This document shows positions 50,968 through 60,074 of a stretch of DNA of 64,000 nt, piece by piece (the first letter of the stretch is position 1; the number at the start of each line of letters is the position of its first letter). This DNA is from Enterococcus_K sp051713825 (GTDB lineage: Bacteria > Bacillota > Bacilli > Lactobacillales > Enterococcaceae). The position numbers and the translations under genes are program-made. The stretch lies in assembly GCF_051713825.1 (NCBI RefSeq), contig NZ_JBIOQR010000001.1, forward strand, positions 3,038,001-3,102,000. The letters are read 5' to 3'. The notes under the pieces were generated by a model, which saw only the letters and a program-made list of their open reading frames with translations, ran no database searches and was not told the DNA's origin.

Positions 50968-52408
50968 AAAAAGGGCACACTAGCCCCTTGGTAGCACTAA
51001 AAAATTTTTTTAAGGTCTATGTCAGTTTTTTGTAGGATAAAGCTGTAAGCCTTGTATTTTTTCAAGAACCTGCCAATAAAACACATCAAATACATTCGTG
51101 CTAGAAAGTTGAATAAACGTTCGCCTTGCATGAGAGACCACACGAGCTGCGATATGAAATAGACGGAAACGAATCGTACAGATGCTAAGCTTCTTTTGAG
51201 TTTCAGGAAAGACCAGTTGTTTCATACACTGCATTAAATTGTAAGCAACACTGCTTAAAAGCATCCGAAATGCATTCGCTGTAAACGATGTACTGTCCGT
51301 TTTATCGAAGAAAAAACCGTTTTTGATTTCTTTGATTAAATTTTCCATGGCACCACGGTTTTGATACATGGGGAAAATTTGTTTTGGAGATAACTCTATT
51401 AGATTGGTTACGAGAAATGCATGAGAAAACAGAAATTCTCCAGCGTTTCGAGTCGATTTGATCACCACGCGATAGGGATGTACCCAAGTATTCGGGCAAT
51501 AGTTCTCTAACGTAAACCACTGGACTTCTTCTTTGGTGAAATCAGTCTCATCACTGTATAAGACAAGTTGTTCAGCGATTTTTTGCAGTTTTCGATTGGC
51601 TTTTAGTCGAATGATGAATTTGGCATGGTGTGTTTCACAAACTTGATAGACTTCAGGTTTGGCAAATCCACTGTCTCCTCGAACAATCAGTTCTAACTCC
51701 TTTTCCTGATAACGCTGAAGGATAGGCGCTAGAAAATCTTCGGCACCTTTTGAAGTATAGTCGCACCCTGCACGCAATTCAGCACCTAATAATGCGCCAG
51801 AAATGAGGTCAAAAGCTAATAGAGGATGATAGCCAGTGGTTTTATAATGGCCATTGTAAGTTGATTCTTCTTGTTTTCCATAAGTATCACAGTGCGTAGA
51901 ATCGATGTCCAAAATCATTTGTCTTTGATTCGTTTGCTCGATTAAAAACGCACCGAGAGTTTGTGCTAAATGGTGTACGCCAGGCAGTTCTTCTTGACTG
52001 ACCCCATTGATAAAACGAGATAACGTTGGCTGAGAGGCACAAAGCTTATCCAGTGCAAGTTGAAAAACAGGATCCTCTTTTAATGTGTTAGCCGCTTCAT
52101 CTTTCTGATATCCGGCAATCAGTTGAAGGACCAATTGCGTAAATTGGTTCTTTAGCTGATGGGTACAATATTTCCTATTGTCTTGAAAAGCGACTGTTTC
52201 TTGTAAAAAATGGTCAAATTGGATTTTTTTCATAAATTCTTTCACAAGTAAAATGCCGCCATCTGAGGAAAGCCGACCACCATCGTTAGAAATTTCCAGT
52301 TTGGGATTGAATAAAAGGGATTGTTGTTGTAATGTAGACATGAAGAGCACACTCCTTGTTTTTGTTGGTTTTTGTCAACTTTACAATAACATAAAGTGTG
52401 CTCTTTTT
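50968..52408. mobile_element. IS1380 family insertion sequence, approximate ends
   Basis: The transposase gene is bracketed by imperfect inverted repeats: AAAAAAGGGCACACT near 50968-50982 and AGTGTGCTCTTTTT near 52395-52408, matching at 13 of 14 inner positions. I could not identify a target duplication, so the ends may be off by a few bases. It sits directly upstream of the peptide cluster promoter. Confidence 0.7.
51022..52341 (-). CDS. IS1380 family transposase
   Basis: This 439-residue DDE transposase has the IS1380 features: start LQQQSLLFNPKLEISNDGG, LSSDGGILLVKEF, catalytic Asp in MILDIDSTHCDTYG, second Asp in LIVRGDSGFAKPE and the Y-x-x-RG-x-E-N motif YQNRGAMENLIKEIK. I chose the ATG at 52341, three codons inside the longest frame. 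The reading frame is intact, so it may be active. Confidence 0.93.
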   Translation of the reverse strand: MSTLQQQSLLFNPKLEISNDGGRLSSDGGILLVKEFMKKIQFDHFLQETVAFQDNRKYCTHQLKNQFTQLVLQLIAGYQKDEAANTLKEDPVFQLALDKLCASQPTLSRFINGVSQEELPGVHHLAQTLGAFLIEQTNQRQMILDIDSTHCDTYGKQEESTYNGHYKTTGYHPLLAFDLISGALLGAELRAGCDYTSKGAEDFLAPILQRYQEKELELIVRGDSGFAKPEVYQVCETHHAKFIIRLKANRKLQKIAEQLVLYSDETDFTKEEVQWFTLENYCPNTWVHPYRVVIKSTRNAGEFLFSHAFLVTNLIELSPKQIFPMYQNRGAMENLIKEIKNGFFFDKTDSTSFTANAFRMLLSSVAYNLMQCMKQLVFPETQKKLSICTIRFRLFHIAARVVSHARRTFIQLSSTNVFDVFYWQVLEKIQGLQLYPTKN

Positions 52409-53044
52409 GTGCACCTATTGGGTGAAATGAAAGAAATCTCAAACCCTTTGAGGTTCTTAGAGTCTTGAAACTTTCTAATGATTTTATGAATAATTCAGGT
52501 TTCCTCCTAAAAATAAAATCACAAAATTCGCTAAGTACATTTTTGTAATGATTAACGTTATTAATCATCTGTATAAAGTGAGCAATTCTCTTTTTCTGAC
52601 GCAATCTGCCATTTAATATAATGAAGTTAAAGATTCCAAAAATAGTTCCAGCACTTGACAAGTAAACCTTTTTCATTTGAGAAGAGGATAGAATTTGAAC
52701 AAGCTTTAACCTCCGTAATAACAATTAACTATACTGTCAAAAATTTCAATGAGCTACTAGGAATAAACACAAAAGAGAGTCACATAAAATAACCTGTTGA
52801 GCATACAACAAGCACCATACAACATAAAAATATTTTTATAAAAATGAACTTACTGGCATGGAAGCTAAGAAGTAGAAAAAATTAATTCAGCTTATCTTCC
52901 TCTTGATTTCTTGATTTCAAAATAAGAAATTTGGATTTTCTCAATCAAAGATTTTAATTCTTGCTGATTTCCTCCTAAATAATTATATCTAAATAGGGAG
53001 ACCAAGAAGCTACTAAAGGATATTAAGGGAAAATTATATAAATC
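52409..53044. other. Intergenic DNA with possible gene remnants
   Basis: No intact gene was recognised. On the minus strand an open frame just outside the IS end (52417-52676, starting MKKVYLSSAGTIFG) and another ending at 52892 (ending SLIEKIQISYFEIKKSRGR) have plausible protein-like composition and may be fragments of older genes, one possibly cut by the IS. No family was recognised. Confidence 0.35.
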
Positions 53045-53054
53045 AACTGCCTTC

Positions 53055-53094
53055 GAGGCTGGAACATAACTTGTGGAGTTATGTCCCAGCCCCT
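53055..53094. repeat. Dispersed hairpin repeat, copy 3
   Basis: GAGGCTGGAACATAACTT pairs with AGTTATGTCCCAGCCCCTC around a GTGG loop. It is the best-preserved copy of the family seen at 10189 and 26862. Confidence 0.75.
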
Positions 53095-53099
53095 CTTTA

Positions 53100-53240
53100 T
53101 CCGAATAAACGGTGGGTACAGAAGCAACTCCATCTGCACTGCGCAAAAAGACTCCGATCTCATCAATCTCTAAAGGTGAGACACCTTAAGAATTGAAGGA
53201 CGTTGTTCCGCTCTCAACAACTTCTACGCATGAGACATGC
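53100..53240. repeat. Dispersed repeat tail shared with 10245-10320
   Basis: AATAAACGGTGGG, CAACTCCATCT and GCTCTCAACAACTTCTAC occur here in the same order as next to the hairpin at 10189, with about 65 bp of extra sequence in the middle of this copy. Confidence 0.55.
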
Positions 53241-53259
53241 TAGAGTTGAAGGTTCTTAT

Positions 53260-53354
53260 TGCTGTAAAACACAACGAAGTATGAGTTGATGTTGCACAGT
53301 ACCTAATCGGTGCTGTAAAACACAACGAGGTATGAGTTGATGTTGCACAGTACC
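53260..53354. repeat. Two tandem 44-bp direct repeats
   Basis: A 44-bp unit (TGCTGTAAAACACAACGA ... TTGATGTTGCACAGTACC) occurs at 53260-53303 and 53311-53354, differing at one base, with 7 bp between. The unit period is 51 bp. Confidence 0.85.
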
Positions 53355-53537
53355 TTCCCGGTTCTCGGAATGAAACACTTCTGTTCCAACCTCCAATTTT
53401 TCCATAGATATTTACAAAACAAATAGACCACACAACATCCCCCTCATCTTGACGGTTCTGCTGTGCAGTCTCTATTCACTTTGTTTTAGAAATTATTCGA
53501 TTAGCTGGGGCTGATTTTACAGATATGCCTATTCCAA

Positions 53538-55541
53538 CTATGCCTTTGTTCTTTCCTTTAACCAAGTCTTTCTTGTTTCTCCAATGATTAGTGGGATAGT
53601 TTCATATTTTACATCACTATACTCTAACCCAAACCAGCTTTCTGGACTAGTTGCATGGCGTTTGATTGCCAATTTGGCTTGCATCATTTGACGATCAAAT
53701 CGGGCAAGCGTCGTTACATTTGACAATTCTTCTTTTATCAAAACAAATTGAAAATCACCTACTTCACGCCCTGGTGTAATCGTATAACTTTGTGGTTGTT
53801 TAGGTAGGCGACCACTCTTCATCAAATCATGAATAATTTGGCGAATATAGACATTCACATCTTGTTGGATGCGAAATCCTAAAAATAGTTTCACTTGAAT
53901 AATAAAGTCTGTGTCCATCATATTGACTTCATATTCTTGTGTGAATGGTTCATCAGTGACTTCAACATTCACGAACCAATAAGCCATTGCTCGTTTTGGG
54001 CGTTTATCCAGAATGGAATACATAAACTGGCGGCCAATTCGGTCATTATCCAAATTAGGAACCATAAATACGACATTCGTTTGGTACATTGGTATGCGTG
54101 AATCCTTTCGCAACATTTCAATTTGCGGGATATATTCTGAAAAACAAACCTCATCCGCTGCGTTTTCTTGGATTATATTTCCTCTTTCCCAAATGGTCAT
54201 AACCGCCAAAATAAGTAAAGCGATCCCTACCGCAACAAACCCACCATGGAAGAATTTGACCACACTTGAGATGAAGAAAATGACTTCAACAACGCCAAAA
54301 AATAATGTAATGATATGGGCAAAGATATGGGAAGTTCCTTTTTGTATTAAATAAAAATACAATAATGTCGTGGTCATTAACATTGTCACTGTAATTGATA
54401 GACCATAAGCTGCTTCCATATGTGTGGATGTTCTAAAGGTAATAACGATTAAAGAACAAGCGAGCCATAAGATTAAGTTTACAGCTGGGATGTACATTTG
54501 ACCGATACTATTTCCTGGATAAATAATTTTTAATCTTGGTAATAATTTTAATTTGATTGCTTCAGAAACTAAGGTAAAGGAGCCTGAAATCAAGGCTTGT
54601 GACGCAATCACCGCGGCAATCGTAGCAAACCCAACACCGATAACCATCATTTCTCTTGGCATCATTTGAAAGAATGGGTTCAGGTTCTCAATTTCACCGA
54701 CTGTTGGATCCTTATAGATATCTAACAACCAAGCCGCTTGACCAAAATAGTTTAAAACCAAACAAACTTTGATATACGGCCAACTCATACGAATATTCTG
54801 TTTTCCGACGTGTCCCAAGTCAGAATACAAGGCCTCTGCCCCAGTGGTTGCTAAAAAGATGTTCCCTAATATAAACAGCCCTAATTTGTTATCCGGACTA
54901 AGCAATAATTGTATTGCATAATAAGGATTTAACGCACGAATCACTGATAAATCATGACTAAAATTAATGATACCCATCACACCTAAAAAGGTGAACCATA
55001 AAAACATGATCGGTCCGAATGCTTTTCCAACCATCTCTGTTCCAAATCGTTGAACAGCAAATAATCCGAGAATAATCACTAAGGTTATCACCACAATAAT
55101 CTGTTGGTCACTTCCAAACTGATTATAAAATGCTGGAATTCCTCTCAAACCTTCAATCGCTGTGGTCACGGTCACAGCAGGTGTTAACACGCCATCTGCC
55201 AACAACGCTGCTCCACCAACCATCGCTGGAATGATTAAATACTTGCTTCCTTTACGCACCAATGTGTAGAGAGAAAAAATTCCTCCTTCCCCATGGTTAT
55301 CTGCATTTAATGCAATCATGACATATTTGATCGTTGTGAGTAACGTCAATGTCCAAAAGATTAATGAGACTGCTCCAATCACAAAGTCGGGGTTCAAACT
55401 CTTTAGTCCCCCGTTATCCCCAACAATTGCTTTCATAACATACAGCGGACTCGTTCCGATATCCCCGTAGACAACCCCCATTGCCACCATAATTCCTGCA
55501 GCTGACAGTTTTGTTGCTGTATGTTTCTTTTGTTCAGACAC
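53538..55541 (-). CDS. kup: KUP family potassium transporter
   Basis: This 667-residue protein has about twelve membrane segments and the Kup signatures GVVYGDIGTSPLYVMKAIVG, NADNHGEGGIFSLYTLVR, LADGVLTPAVTVTTAIEGL and TTGAEALYSDLGHVG, with a long cytoplasmic C-terminal domain from about residue 480. It imports K+ with protons. I chose the GTG at 55541 directly after GGAGGATAAGGAAA; an ATG at 55571 has no site. The leader contains what looks like a manganese riboswitch, which is unusual for this family. Confidence 0.92.
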   Translation of the reverse strand: MSEQKKHTATKLSAAGIMVAMGVVYGDIGTSPLYVMKAIVGDNGGLKSLNPDFVIGAVSLIFWTLTLLTTIKYVMIALNADNHGEGGIFSLYTLVRKGSKYLIIPAMVGGAALLADGVLTPAVTVTTAIEGLRGIPAFYNQFGSDQQIIVVITLVIILGLFAVQRFGTEMVGKAFGPIMFLWFTFLGVMGIINFSHDLSVIRALNPYYAIQLLLSPDNKLGLFILGNIFLATTGAEALYSDLGHVGKQNIRMSWPYIKVCLVLNYFGQAAWLLDIYKDPTVGEIENLNPFFQMMPREMMVIGVGFATIAAVIASQALISGSFTLVSEAIKLKLLPRLKIIYPGNSIGQMYIPAVNLILWLACSLIVITFRTSTHMEAAYGLSITVTMLMTTTLLYFYLIQKGTSHIFAHIITLFFGVVEVIFFISSVVKFFHGGFVAVGIALLILAVMTIWERGNIIQENAADEVCFSEYIPQIEMLRKDSRIPMYQTNVVFMVPNLDNDRIGRQFMYSILDKRPKRAMAYWFVNVEVTDEPFTQEYEVNMMDTDFIIQVKLFLGFRIQQDVNVYIRQIIHDLMKSGRLPKQPQSYTITPGREVGDFQFVLIKEELSNVTTLARFDRQMMQAKLAIKRHATSPESWFGLEYSDVKYETIPLIIGETRKTWLKERTKA

Positions 55542-55687
55542 TTTCCTTATCCTCCTCAACACCCTACACATTTTTCCTTTTACCTAATTGTAAGATGCGT
55601 ATTATCGACTATGAAGCCATAGTCACAATTTGTGTAAAATCGGTCACTTATCCAATAGAAACCTATTTTAAAGCTCTACCTATATAT

Positions 55688-55816
55688 AAAAAAAGACCAC
55701 AAGCGACGGCCCTTAAGCCAAACACTTAGGTCTTGCAATGGAAATTTTAGACCAGTGAATTTTTCACTTGCTGTTGACCTAAAATCATAGTTAACTATGT
55801 GCTACTCCCCTAAATA
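55688..55816 (-). ncRNA. yybP-ykoY (Mn2+) riboswitch with terminator, upstream of kup
   Basis: On the minus strand the leader shows the hallmarks of yybP-ykoY RNAs: TTTAGGGGAGTAGC at the 5' side, GTCAACAGC before an AGTGAA/TTCACT hairpin, TGGTC, and TTGCAAGACCTAAG closing the outer stem (TTAGG with CCTAA). GACCTAAG also pairs with CGCTTGTGGTC to form a terminator followed by seven T (55688-55738), mutually exclusive with the outer stem, so metal binding should allow read-through. The promoter ends just 9 bp before it. Confidence 0.8.
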
Positions 55817-55824
55817 TGTACATC

Positions 55825-55853
55825 ATTATGTCCTTTAATTCTGCTGCTGTCAA
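55825..55853 (-). promoter_or_regulatory. Promoter of the kup leader
   Basis: Perfect minus-strand TTGACA (55848-55853) and CATAAT (55825-55830) with a 17-bp spacer; transcription should begin right at the riboswitch. Confidence 0.8.
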
Positions 55854-56032
55854 ACAATTTCCATTAAATTAAAAATTTCTATCAAAAAATACTTGTTTAT
55901 TGATTTTTATTTTCGAAAGAACCCCCTATACTCGGCATTTCGGCGTATTTAGAGACATTTAGCCCTTTGTACTTTTTCCTTTGTAAAAACGATTGTCATT
56001 TTATCTTTTGATAAATTTGACTAATCGACCAC

Positions 56033-56095
56033 AAAAAAAATAAGTCGGACACTCCGAAATTTATCACTCAAATTTCAGAGATACCAACTTATTTA
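56033..56095 (-). terminator. Rho-independent terminator
   Basis: AATAAGT-GG-CTC-GAAATTT pairs with AAATTTC-GAG-CC-ACTTATT over about 20 interrupted pairs, with eight T on the minus strand, after the gene at 56147. Confidence 0.85.
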
Positions 56096-56146
56096 TTCGT
56101 CTACCTATTTATATAGGAACAGTCACTTTCAAATTAGCTAACTTTA

Positions 56147-57421
56147 CTATTCTTCTGAGAAGCTTTTGTCAATGATTAATCCAGACTTGATATCATAGTT
56201 TACTGCAATATAAGCTAGATCATAGTCATACTCGTCATCGTCGTTTTGAGAGGTATCCCAACTCGCTTCGATGGTATCCCCATCATTATAAGTGGAGACC
56301 GGAGCACCCACGACTTTGACTAAATCTTCATATTTTGTCCCATTTGCATAAATTTCCTTGTCTGTTTTCAAATCATATTCTAAATCTGCTACTTGGATAC
56401 TGTCAAAGATTTCTTGTGTCCATTTTCCGATATCTGAAATCTCAATATCACTATAGGCATAGTCATCATAATCTTCAAAATCATCATAAGGAGCCATGTA
56501 GCTGGAATGATAGCCACCGACATAACCACTACGAAATTCTTCGAAAAAGTAAGCCGAAAAACCAATTATTACAGGAATCACAAGAAGCATGAATAATCCA
56601 AGGACAAGACTAATCACAAATTTAGCAATCCCCGCTATATTCCAACTTTTTTGAACTCGGTTAAACTCTTCAACTGAATGATAGTCACCACTCTGCCACG
56701 CCCACTCGTTTCCTTTTGCGCCACAAATGAAGACCCAGACAAGGTTGAAGACAGGAATTAGACAAAGTAATGGTAAGTAGGTCTTATTGCCAATTCCCCA
56801 AAAGATATTAAACGCAAAAGCTCCCCAGTTCCACCTCTTAATTTCATAAGGAATCTCCCCGTTAGAATAGTTTTGCTGATAATTTCCGTAGCCACCACCT
56901 TCAGTTTCATAAGGTGGACGATTCATTTCTTCGACGGTCGGTTGAACACTTGGTTCCTCCCAGTTCATATTGTTCGCATCAGAACGGTAGTTAATTCCCG
57001 CTGTTTGTTGAACAAATTCCTCATTATCTAAATGATGATTCAACAGCTCGTCTACCGCCCCCGTGGTCACCTCTTTAGAAGAGCCTGCCGCTTTATCCTC
57101 AGTCTTCACTGCCTGCCCCTCAGATTGACTGGTCGGTTCGGCTACCTTCTCTTCAATAGATATTGACTCTTGAATTGTTTCTTCTGGTACCTCTGTTTGT
57201 TCCACCTCAGAAATCACTTTGTTTGTCAAATTTATAGAAGTATCTGCAACAGTTGGCTCTATTTGATTACGCCAACGGTCAATTTTTTCTGCAGTATTGA
57301 TTTCTATTTCTTTACGCAATCCTTCATTTACATATGTAGTATCTTGTTTATTTTTAATTGGTGTTTCGGATATATCGTTCTCTGTATTTTTTTTATCTGT
57401 CTCAAGGTTATGATCCGACAT
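56147..57421 (-). CDS. Acidic membrane protein with DUF2628-like segment
   Basis: This 424-residue protein has a long acidic, low-complexity cytoplasmic part (residues 1 to about 190, rich in Glu, Thr and Asn). Then come RWNWGAFAFNIFWGIGN and YLPLLCLIPVFNLVWVFICGAKGNEWAW, a pattern seen in DUF2628-type membrane domains, and another helix pair (VISLVLGLFMLLVIPVIIGF). The C-terminal domain is acidic (about residues 310-424, with DDFEDYDDYAYSD and a KYEDLVKVVGAPVSTY motif). Function unknown. It resembles in style the zinc-ribbon membrane proteins at 7147-9944 but lacks the ribbon. AAAGGAGG precedes the start. Confidence 0.6.
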   Translation of the reverse strand: MSDHNLETDKKNTENDISETPIKNKQDTTYVNEGLRKEIEINTAEKIDRWRNQIEPTVADTSINLTNKVISEVEQTEVPEETIQESISIEEKVAEPTSQSEGQAVKTEDKAAGSSKEVTTGAVDELLNHHLDNEEFVQQTAGINYRSDANNMNWEEPSVQPTVEEMNRPPYETEGGGYGNYQQNYSNGEIPYEIKRWNWGAFAFNIFWGIGNKTYLPLLCLIPVFNLVWVFICGAKGNEWAWQSGDYHSVEEFNRVQKSWNIAGIAKFVISLVLGLFMLLVIPVIIGFSAYFFEEFRSGYVGGYHSSYMAPYDDFEDYDDYAYSDIEISDIGKWTQEIFDSIQVADLEYDLKTDKEIYANGTKYEDLVKVVGAPVSTYNDGDTIEASWDTSQNDDDEYDYDLAYIAVNYDIKSGLIIDKSFSEE

Positions 57422-57558
57422 GTTGTCCTCCTTTTTTACACGCTACTAGTTTAATCATAGCAAACAAGTTCGCATTTGTAAAAATGAAATTTAGCCACAG
57501 ACAAATAACTTATGATATGTGGCTAAATAAAAAAATTCTCTTTCGAAAAACGGATAAA

Positions 57559-59895
57559 TCATTCCTTTAGGGCTTTTAATTCCAATAACGTCACTGCATT
57601 GGTATCTAATGTCAGATAAACCGTGAATTGTTCATGAATCGTTGTATCAAAGACCTTCATTTTTGGTCGTGTCATCGTTCGTGTGTATTCTTGTATCTCA
57701 TAATCAATGATTTTTGTCTCTTGAAATTCATTATACGTATAAAACAAGGCCCCACTATTTCGATTAAGCTCCAATTGTTTTATTTGATATTGTCCAGATA
57801 TTTGCTGAATCGTCACATCCAAACGTAACCCTTGGCTTTTTAAGAATGCTTCTTCAGATGATAAATGAGGATCAAAATAATTCGCATTCCAAACAAGTAA
57901 CTGATAATCCTTGCCAGACTGTGTTAATAAATAAGAATCCCCCTGTGCCACAATCATCCCTTTCATTCGTTGGACAAAAGACAAGCAAAAATAAGATGGA
58001 CGCCGACTACTATAAAAATGAAACAGCTCCAATCCCTCACTTTTTGTCGGCGAAAGGTGTCTATTTTTTTCAAGCTGCTCAATATTCAACCAGAAACCAA
58101 CCCCTTCAACCGATTCTTCTAATTGAAGTAAGTCTTGTAAAACTAACGCCCCCCGAAAGAATAGCCCATTCATATTAATCGTTGTTCCAGTAAGTGTATT
58201 CCACTCCGCCAAATAAATAGGAACCGACAGATGGTGTTCTTTGACTAACGAATGAATAAACAATGTTTTTTGTTGAACATATTGATGATACTCTTTCAAA
58301 TCAAGTGTTTTTCTCCCTTCTTCTTGAAAAATGAAGTTGGGCTCGACTGTATACGTCAGAAAATCAAGTTGGTTTTGAAGCCCTCGAGTGAGTTCAAAAA
58401 AACCCTGTCTAGCTTCTTGCTCGGTGTATGGATCCAATAATAGAAATTCAAGGCCGACCTTTATAAAAGGTGACAGCTCTTTAAAGACTGATCGTACTTC
58501 ACTATATAAAGAATTCGATAGCTTACTCGACCGCTTCGTCAGTTGAATATTAATCGACCAGCGTTTCATTTCTTCTTCCCCAAAACGATTTTGAAGATCA
58601 TTAAAAAAGGTCTGATATAAACGAACCGACTGTTCAAGCTCTTTAGTAGAGCCAACTATTTGAAGGGTAAAAAGTACTTGTAGATTCTCTCGTCTGATAA
58701 AATCCACTGCTGTCTCTAACTCAGAAAATGGTGGATAAGCGTTCATGTGCGCTTTTTGAGAAACAGAGTACAGAGGAGAAATAGCTGCAAATAAATTATA
58801 AAAACTGACGTGTGTAATCATCTCTTGGCTCTTAAGCTGTCGAATCTCCTCTTGAATTTTCCTTTCATTTAAAGTTGTCAGACTCCCCACATGAATAAAA
58901 ATGGCCAACTTTTTTTGGGGTTTTCTTTCAATTGATGGTTCAATCAACAATCGTTTTCTTCTAACAGTCAGGTTTTGTGAGACCGTTTCTTCATGAGTCG
59001 CTTGAATAAATCCATATAAAATGACAACTAGTTCATTTTGATCGACTTTTTGAACCCACTCTGACTGGTCCTGTATTTGTTTCTTTTCTTGTTCGCCCTT
59101 ATACCTTTTCCGATAGTCTGTTGGCGACACCTCCAGAATTCTCTTAAACTGCTCGCGATAAATCTTGCCACTATTAAAGCCGTTTTCTTGAGCTACCTGT
59201 TCAATGCTCTTTTGTGAGTAACAGATATCAGACAAGCTGTGGCGTACCTGAAGCTTTTTAACAAATTCAGAAAAATATTCGCCTGTCTCTTTTTTAAAAT
59301 ACTTAGATAACGTTGATTCGGACAGATAAAAATTATCAGAAACCTCCTTCAATGTGATTCCCGACCGATAGTGATTTTCAATATATTCCAAAATTTGTTG
59401 TAGTTTTTGGTTTTCTAACCCAATAGCTGCCTGCCTTTGTCCTTTTTGAAAGTACCGAATGATTTGTAACAGGATTTGTGTAACACCCACTGTAGACTGA
59501 ATTTTCTTTTCATCCGTCTCACTAAACTCATTCAGACAAATTTCTGCCAACCGTTTTCGAAGGATATTCATTTCTTCTTTTTTCCCTTGCTCACTCAATC
59601 TTGGGTGGCATTCAAACAAGGTTGTATAAAACTTTGGAAATTGAGACGTAAAATACAAGTTGTCAATTGCTAAAAAAACCAGCAAGCTTTGCGAATGACT
59701 CGTGGCCTTTATAATAAAAAAACGATTCATATTCAGCAGATAGATATCCCCAGCAGCTAGATGATAGGCTTCTCCTTCATCTTCGAGGACGATAGCTCCC
59801 TTTAAAACCATTAGTAACGTTACCTCTTTTGCAAAAAATTGTTCTTCTTTTCTGACTTCCTTGTAAGAAATTCCGCCCAAACTGTTACTCTCCAT
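57559..59895 (-). CDS. AraC family regulator fused to a GH39-like domain
   Basis: This 778-residue protein has an N-terminal cupin (LLMVLKGAIVLEDEGEAYHLAAGDIYLLN) represented by KGAIVLEDEGEAYHLAAGD. An AraC double HTH follows at about 165-270 (ITLKEVSDNFYLSESTLSKYF, QENGFNSGKIYREQFK). A large C-terminal region (about 320-778) resembles GH39 beta-xylosidase-type barrels (FLTYTVEPNFIF, VPIYLAEWNTLTG with the nucleophile-like Glu, GVGFWLN). Such fusions are known regulators of plant-sugar genes in enterococci. I chose the ATG at 59895 after AAGGAGAG. It is divergent from the M20/MFS operon, with an inverted repeat between. Confidence 0.8.
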   Translation of the reverse strand: MESNSLGGISYKEVRKEEQFFAKEVTLLMVLKGAIVLEDEGEAYHLAAGDIYLLNMNRFFIIKATSHSQSLLVFLAIDNLYFTSQFPKFYTTLFECHPRLSEQGKKEEMNILRKRLAEICLNEFSETDEKKIQSTVGVTQILLQIIRYFQKGQRQAAIGLENQKLQQILEYIENHYRSGITLKEVSDNFYLSESTLSKYFKKETGEYFSEFVKKLQVRHSLSDICYSQKSIEQVAQENGFNSGKIYREQFKRILEVSPTDYRKRYKGEQEKKQIQDQSEWVQKVDQNELVVILYGFIQATHEETVSQNLTVRRKRLLIEPSIERKPQKKLAIFIHVGSLTTLNERKIQEEIRQLKSQEMITHVSFYNLFAAISPLYSVSQKAHMNAYPPFSELETAVDFIRRENLQVLFTLQIVGSTKELEQSVRLYQTFFNDLQNRFGEEEMKRWSINIQLTKRSSKLSNSLYSEVRSVFKELSPFIKVGLEFLLLDPYTEQEARQGFFELTRGLQNQLDFLTYTVEPNFIFQEEGRKTLDLKEYHQYVQQKTLFIHSLVKEHHLSVPIYLAEWNTLTGTTINMNGLFFRGALVLQDLLQLEESVEGVGFWLNIEQLEKNRHLSPTKSEGLELFHFYSSRRPSYFCLSFVQRMKGMIVAQGDSYLLTQSGKDYQLLVWNANYFDPHLSSEEAFLKSQGLRLDVTIQQISGQYQIKQLELNRNSGALFYTYNEFQETKIIDYEIQEYTRTMTRPKMKVFDTTIHEQFTVYLTLDTNAVTLLELKALKE

Positions 59896-59936
59896 GACAC
59901 TCACTCTCCTTCTTATTCTCATTCTATCACGCTTAA

Positions 59937-59972
59937 GGAAAATAATGTTCTTTTTACAAACCATTATTTTCC
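59937..59972. promoter_or_regulatory. Inverted repeat between the AraC gene and the M20/MFS operon
   Basis: GGAAAATAATG (59937-59947) and CATTATTTTCC (59962-59972) form a perfect 11-bp inverted repeat with a 14-bp centre, in the divergent promoter region. A TTGACA box for the rightward operon lies at 59995-60000. Probably an operator. Confidence 0.6.
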
Positions 59973-60074
59973 AAATTTAATAAACAAAAAAAGATTGACA
60001 CTTTTACGAAAATAAACGCATTGTCCAATACCCATTCAGAGGTACAATAAGAGAGAAAGAAGGAGGAAAGGAAA

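Noticed and set aside
52242..52724. Open frame of 160 residues overlapping the IS1380 end
   Set aside because: Its second half runs through the IS end and transposase start on the same strand in another frame; only the first part might be an old gene fragment.
52892..53146. Open frame of 84 residues
   Set aside because: Its first half is translated from the dispersed hairpin repeat; only the last 35 residues look protein-like and no family was recognised.
53260..53354. Possible CRISPR array
   Set aside because: Only two repeat units with a 7-bp gap, repeats too long and no cas genes in the window.
55688..55816. c-di-AMP (ydaO) riboswitch before kup
   Set aside because: That would be the usual expectation for potassium genes, but the conserved segments GGGGAGTAGC and GCAAGACC fit yybP-ykoY instead.
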